Shown here: positions 60,801 through 64,000 of the stretch, in pieces
Layout of the letters: each line of letters begins with the position of its first letter
Position numbering within the stretch: position 1 is the stretch's first letter
Assembly: GCA_000310025.1 (NCBI GenBank)
Contig: FN649734.1
Coordinates: 5,603,349 to 5,667,348, forward strand
Direction: 5' to 3'
Origin: Ectocarpus siliculosus
Taxonomy: Eukaryota > Sar > Phaeophyceae > Ectocarpales > Ectocarpaceae
DNA length: 64,000 nt
Notes under the pieces: generated by a model
Told to the model about the DNA's origin: nothing
Seen by the model: the letters and a program-made list of their open reading frames with translations, nothing else
Databases searched by the model: none
Program-made: the position numbers and the translations under genes

Positions 60801-63735
60801 AAATCAGCGCTCCACCTCACAGCATTTCTGACTGGTGGGGGCTCCGTAAACCACGACAAACAACGACAACAACAACAACACAACAGCGAAGACAATTCTC
60901 ACGTCCGCCTGGCCGGTAGTCGTGTCGAGGAAGAACGTCCCGGGGTTGTCTTTGGCCTTTGCGCTCTCCTTGCCGTCGCGGATGCGGTCGGCCAGCTTGG
61001 ACCTGTAGTCGCCCATGGTGCTGCTGGCTTCTCCCGACGCGGCCTTTCCCGAGAGCTTGCAAGCCAGGCTCTTGCGCTCCTGCAGGAAGTCCATCAATGG
61101 CTGCGCAGAGGATAGGGTGTGTTCATGTTCATGTTCATGTAAGCGTATACCGCAGTCGTATGACTATGACTATCGACCTCGCATTACTACAATGCCCGGA
61201 CGGAGCGATATTCCGGGCTTTCACCGGCCCGGGCTACGGTTCACAAGGATTAACCAGAAGCTGGTCATCATCCTTACGTTCGAGGAGGGGAGGGGTGGGG
61301 GGTGGGGGAGGGTACTCATATTCTGCACGCCTCAGCTGCTAGACCATTGACCATGCGTCCTCGAACGGGCGGAGCATTGGCGCATTGCAATGTTCCACCC
61401 TCTCGAGGATGCGCAACGGAGGAGGGGGTGATAAAATATTAGATTCCGCGGTGGAGGGAATGAAAAACGGTACCAGTAGTCCGTAGGAGGATGAGATAAA
61501 CTAAACTTACACCTAACGCTTGTTCCGAACGTCTTGAGGCCAACATATGACGCCAAACACAAGAACCCATTTGGCCCAAGATAAAAATCAACGCTACAAA
61601 AAAAATGTGTTCGTGCGGAAGTGTCTGAGCAACCGCTCGCGGAAGGGCGAGAAGGTAAGCAAGCTCCTGCACGTGTTGCGTGCGACAAGCCGTTGCCTCT
61701 TACCGTGCATGGTCAACTGAACATGAAAAATTAACAATTACATGCAACTCCGGGTCGAAGGCGTTCTGGTCTTTGGGTGCAGCACAGCCGGCAGTCGGCC
61801 GTGTTATCTAACGTGGGGATGGCATCTACTAGTAGCATTTTGTGGGTGTCAAACTAGATATCGATGTTTGGCGTATCTGGGACGGATTGGTGGAATATGT
61901 CCATATTGTGAGCATCGAAACGCACAACGGTGGGTATTCCGGACACATGCGGCAGGTAAAAAAAAACGAGGGGCAACGGCTAAGGCCGGATTCAAGCGCG
62001 GTGATTGAGATTCGAAGTCCTCACAGCGACGGCGATTGTAAGGTGACGACCCCCAAAGAAAATTTTACCCACAGGGGTGTGCACAGGGTCTGTGGTAGCT
62101 AGACATACATCGCGGGCGGGACACGACGAGTGTACTACGCCACAGTGGGTGTACCTGTATCTGCGGGTCGAAGGCCCCCTCGACGATGGCGAAGATGCGG
62201 TGTTTCCAGCAGAGGTCAACCTGTCCACGACAACAACAACGAAATCAAGCATCAAGGGGACGAAACAAGACCGTACACACAAAAGAATACAAGTTCAACA
62301 GAGTAGACACAAACGCGCTAGGCTTCGACTCGAAAGCGTAGTTCCACTCCACCGCCAATGAGTTCAAATGCAAGCGGTAGATAAACAGACGCGATCGACA
62401 CGCAACAATTTACAAGAAGTTGCCGAGACGGCCACTTGCTCAAGGCCTCGGCCGCTACTTAACAACTTGAGCCTAACATACTTAACAACTTGAGCCTAAC
62501 AACAAGCAAGAACGTCAGCGGTACTCGCTTGAGACACGCACGTCAAAGCTTAAGTGGCCGCCAGCGGGTATTGTATGCCGATGCGTAACATGCCTCCAGC
62601 CTTCGCGTAAAAAACACAAGATTCTTCTGATCCTAAGTGCAAGTCGGTGCTGTGACGCATTTATTTTGGCTCAGCGCTTCACCTTCGCCACAACGCAGTC
62701 GGGGCCCATGAACGAGCAGTCCTCCCTGCTGAAACGAGCCAATCGGAAGCCGGTGTCCTTGATAGCGTCCACATCGAGGAATGGCAGAATGCCCGCCGGC
62801 GGGCAGCAAACTGGCGGCTAACGGAACATTGAAAAAACGGGGGGGGGCCGTTAGGGGAGGAACGAGTAAAGAGGGTCCACCGTCGCACAAAAGAGAGAGA
62901 GCGGAAGCGGGGACCCGACCACCAGTATTTCGGGAACACCACCCTCAGGTGTCATTGTTGATGGTATGGCACCCCATTTTTGTTGTACCAGACGTATCTG
63001 GAAAAACGGTATCCCACGGCAAACAAAAACACATGCTTTGTGACACGACAACCACATGCGAAATCTGTCCGCCGTTTGAATGCGATGCGAAGACACCCAC
63101 CCGTAGCACAATGCGCCGGGTCGCAGTCAGAGACGCAAGAGCACACAGGGCAGGTAGCAACGACGCACGTCGACATGGTCAGTGCGGGTGACCTCTTGGC
63201 TTCGCCACACAACTCTTCTCTTCCAAGCCATTGTCTAAAACCGATATGGCTCCACATAACAACAATAACGCCGACGTTCTGTTCCAGATTAAATCCGCCT
63301 GTATTAAATCATAGAGCAATGTGGCGCAGATACAGAACAGACCAACACTACTGCTGTAAGTCCCGCTTACAATCTCGACTGCCGCCACTGAGAAGCCATG
63401 ACGCCGGGCTGCCTTGCTCTCTGCCGCCGCCGCTGCCGCCGTCTCTCTGTGCAACGGCGCGTCCCGCTCTCGCCTAGCCTCCTGGTCGTTCCACGCCTCC
63501 ACGACCTTCGTTCGACAGCAGCAGCGGGTGCATCCAGCAGTCAGGAAAATAGTTTACTGGTCGATAAGATGCCTCGACATACAGCAGTAGTCGAGCTCCT
63601 CCTTCACGTGTTGATATTGTTTCGACATGTGTCTGAGCATGTGAAGCAGTGGCAACCAGTGAAGAGCTGCTGCTGCTCAAGGCGCTATTGCAGGGGAATC
63701 TTGTGCATTCTACAGCGAAAGGAGCGGCAGCAACA

Positions 63736-63774
<39 letters not shown>

Positions 63775-64000
63775 CAACCACAACAACAGCGGCGGCAGGA
63801 TAACACAAACACACGCACCTTCGCCGCGCGGTCCCTGAGGCCCTTCTCCCACAAGGAGAGGCAATGCCGACACCGCCACCCTCCCACCCACTCGCCGGAC
63901 TCGGGGCAGCCGTACGCCCCGCAGCAGTGCACGGAGTTGTGCCACCACCGGCCGCACGTGCCGCAAGTCTTCCCGCTCGACTTGTTCGAGCCGCTCCGTT
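49460..64000 (-). CDS. giant JmjC-domain protein with zinc-binding segment, AT-hook and RS-rich region (5' partial)
   Basis: Exons: complement(49460..49498, 50174..54370, 54572..58312, 58910..59049, 59656..59939, 60903..61100, 62155..62220, 62683..62817, 63371..63505, 63819..>64000). Phases agree at every junction except inside 59656..59939, which needs a 55-bp intron or a one-base correction. The first exon holds a Cys/His cluster (CGTCG, HCCGAYGC, CRHC), a likely zinc site. The JmjC domain has the Fe(II)/2-oxoglutarate ligands H-x-D in GGSTTHMDG and the distal His in VPSGCLHEFMNV. JmjC proteins are mostly histone demethylases or hydroxylases. Then come MRPSEHYYDGHVG, an AT-hook (KRGRGRPRK, 57220-57251), internal repeats and, in exon 50174..54370, a long Arg/Ser RS region typical of splicing factors. 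The join 54572 to 54370 is phase 0 (GTTAGT donor, TTTGTTCTAAG acceptor), but the RS region could be a separate gene. The 3' end is unresolved. Likely nuclear. Confidence 0.68.
56110..56740 (-). repeat. coding tandem repeats (ARVRRKGDNPRRRV)
   Basis: Within the JmjC gene's large exon, a unit of about 54 residues recurs (clearest at 56170-56212 and 56333-56375, weaker at 56706-56735). It carries ARVRRKGDNPRRRV plus TPREV and SP motifs. Basic and probably disordered. Confidence 0.7.
57255..57500 (-). repeat. coding tandem repeats (AKRIKxTVRASSS), ~114 bp
   Basis: Two clear copies and a partial third of a Gly/Ser-rich linker followed by AKRIK(G/R)TVRASSSS and VVAPGT(D/E)GG. They lie just upstream, in protein order, of the AT-hook. 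Confidence 0.7.
58416..58720. repeat. seven ~43-bp minisatellite units in JmjC intron
   Basis: Units begin near 58416, 58459, 58505, 58547, 58591, 58634 and 58676 with (G/A)TAGACATTG(C/T)TGG-like words, followed by CAACNGACTT and GGCATTC/CTCTCTCTCG. Both strands read as degenerate 14-residue repeats, e.g. SNVYRTNALKSVAA on the minus strand. The block lies in the intron between 58312 and 58910, so translation is unlikely. Confidence 0.75.
60198..60366. mobile_element. MITE-like element with ~17-bp terminal inverted repeats
   Basis: The left end CCCTGTTTAGTGCCGGT and the right end, in reverse complement CCCTGTTTAGCGCCGGT, match at 16 of 17 bases. The 169-bp interior has a further imperfect inverted match (TGTGCCCAG and CTGGGCAGTGGCA). 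The trinucleotide GGT flanks both ends and may be the target duplication. No coding. It lies in a JmjC intron. Confidence 0.6.
61150..61245 (-). repeat. dispersed G-run repeat family, partial copy 4
   Basis: Carries GACCTCGCATTACTACAATG, CCCGGACGGAGC and CCGGGCTTTCACCGG, i.e. the half distal to the G run. In the same JmjC intron as partial copy 5. Confidence 0.55.
61283..61366 (-). repeat. dispersed G-run repeat family, partial copy 5
   Basis: G-rich run, TACTCATATTCTGCACGCC, GCTAGACCATTGACC and ATGCGTCCTCGAAC: the proximal half of the family, in the same orientation as the copy at 9321. Confidence 0.6.
63738..63771. repeat. (CAG)n microsatellite in JmjC intron
   Basis: About eleven CAG units between the exons ending at 63819 and beginning at 63505. 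Intronic, so the poly-Gln/Ala frames are not coding. Confidence 0.9.

Noticed and set aside
60804-60902. C-terminal transmembrane segment (VVLLLLSLFVVVYG) after the exon at 60903-61100
   Set aside because: It follows a GTGAGA donor, and using that donor continues the JmjC gene in phase, so the hydrophobic stretch is intron.

Overview
This is a nuclear eukaryotic window. The genes have many exons with GC-rich coding sequence and GT(G/A)AGT-type donors, phase-consistent introns of roughly 55 bp to 1.2 kb, long CT/GA microsatellites and many diverged repeats, plus one 415-bp assembly gap. Secreted WSC- and VWD-domain proteins together with Ala/Ser/Gly-rich low-complexity coding fit a brown alga such as Ectocarpus. 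That assignment is inference, not proof. No organelle, viral or bacterial block and no CRISPR array was seen. Gene models were built by hand: I matched each recognisable exon to its family and required donor, acceptor and reading phase to agree.

Layout. 0.3-2.8 kb (minus): a secreted protein with a novel N-terminal module, a Pro/Thr stalk and a VWD domain. 2.8-11.1 kb: no gene supported; assembly gap, microsatellite, an inverted pair of about 0.8-kb repeats and a direct duplication. 11.1-12.3 kb (plus): an inverted, frameshifted copy of the first three exons of that secreted gene. 14.9-17.9 kb (plus): a gene with two WSC domains. 19.0-27.7 kb (minus): alkylglycerone-phosphate synthase (AGPS), 12 well-supported exons. 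28.2-40.9 kb (minus): one long gene in which a fatty acyl-CoA reductase (FAR) continues in phase into a dihydroxyacetone-phosphate acyltransferase (GNPAT-type). 40.9-48.4 kb: gene-poor, with two tRNA-like SINE candidates. 49.5-64.0 kb (minus, 5' end outside the window): a very large protein with a Cys/His zinc-binding segment, a JmjC oxygenase domain, an AT-hook and a long RS-rich region.

How the genes fit together. The most notable feature is the ether-lipid block at 19.0-40.9 kb. FAR supplies the fatty alcohol, GNPAT makes acyl-DHAP and AGPS exchanges the acyl for an alkyl chain. These three dedicated steps lie side by side on one strand, and the first two appear to be one polypeptide. Ether-lipid genes are dispersed in animals, so a fused and clustered arrangement in an alga deserves a second look. 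The left end of the window shows a different process: an extracellular-protein gene has been duplicated in inverted orientation and one copy has decayed next to a WSC gene.
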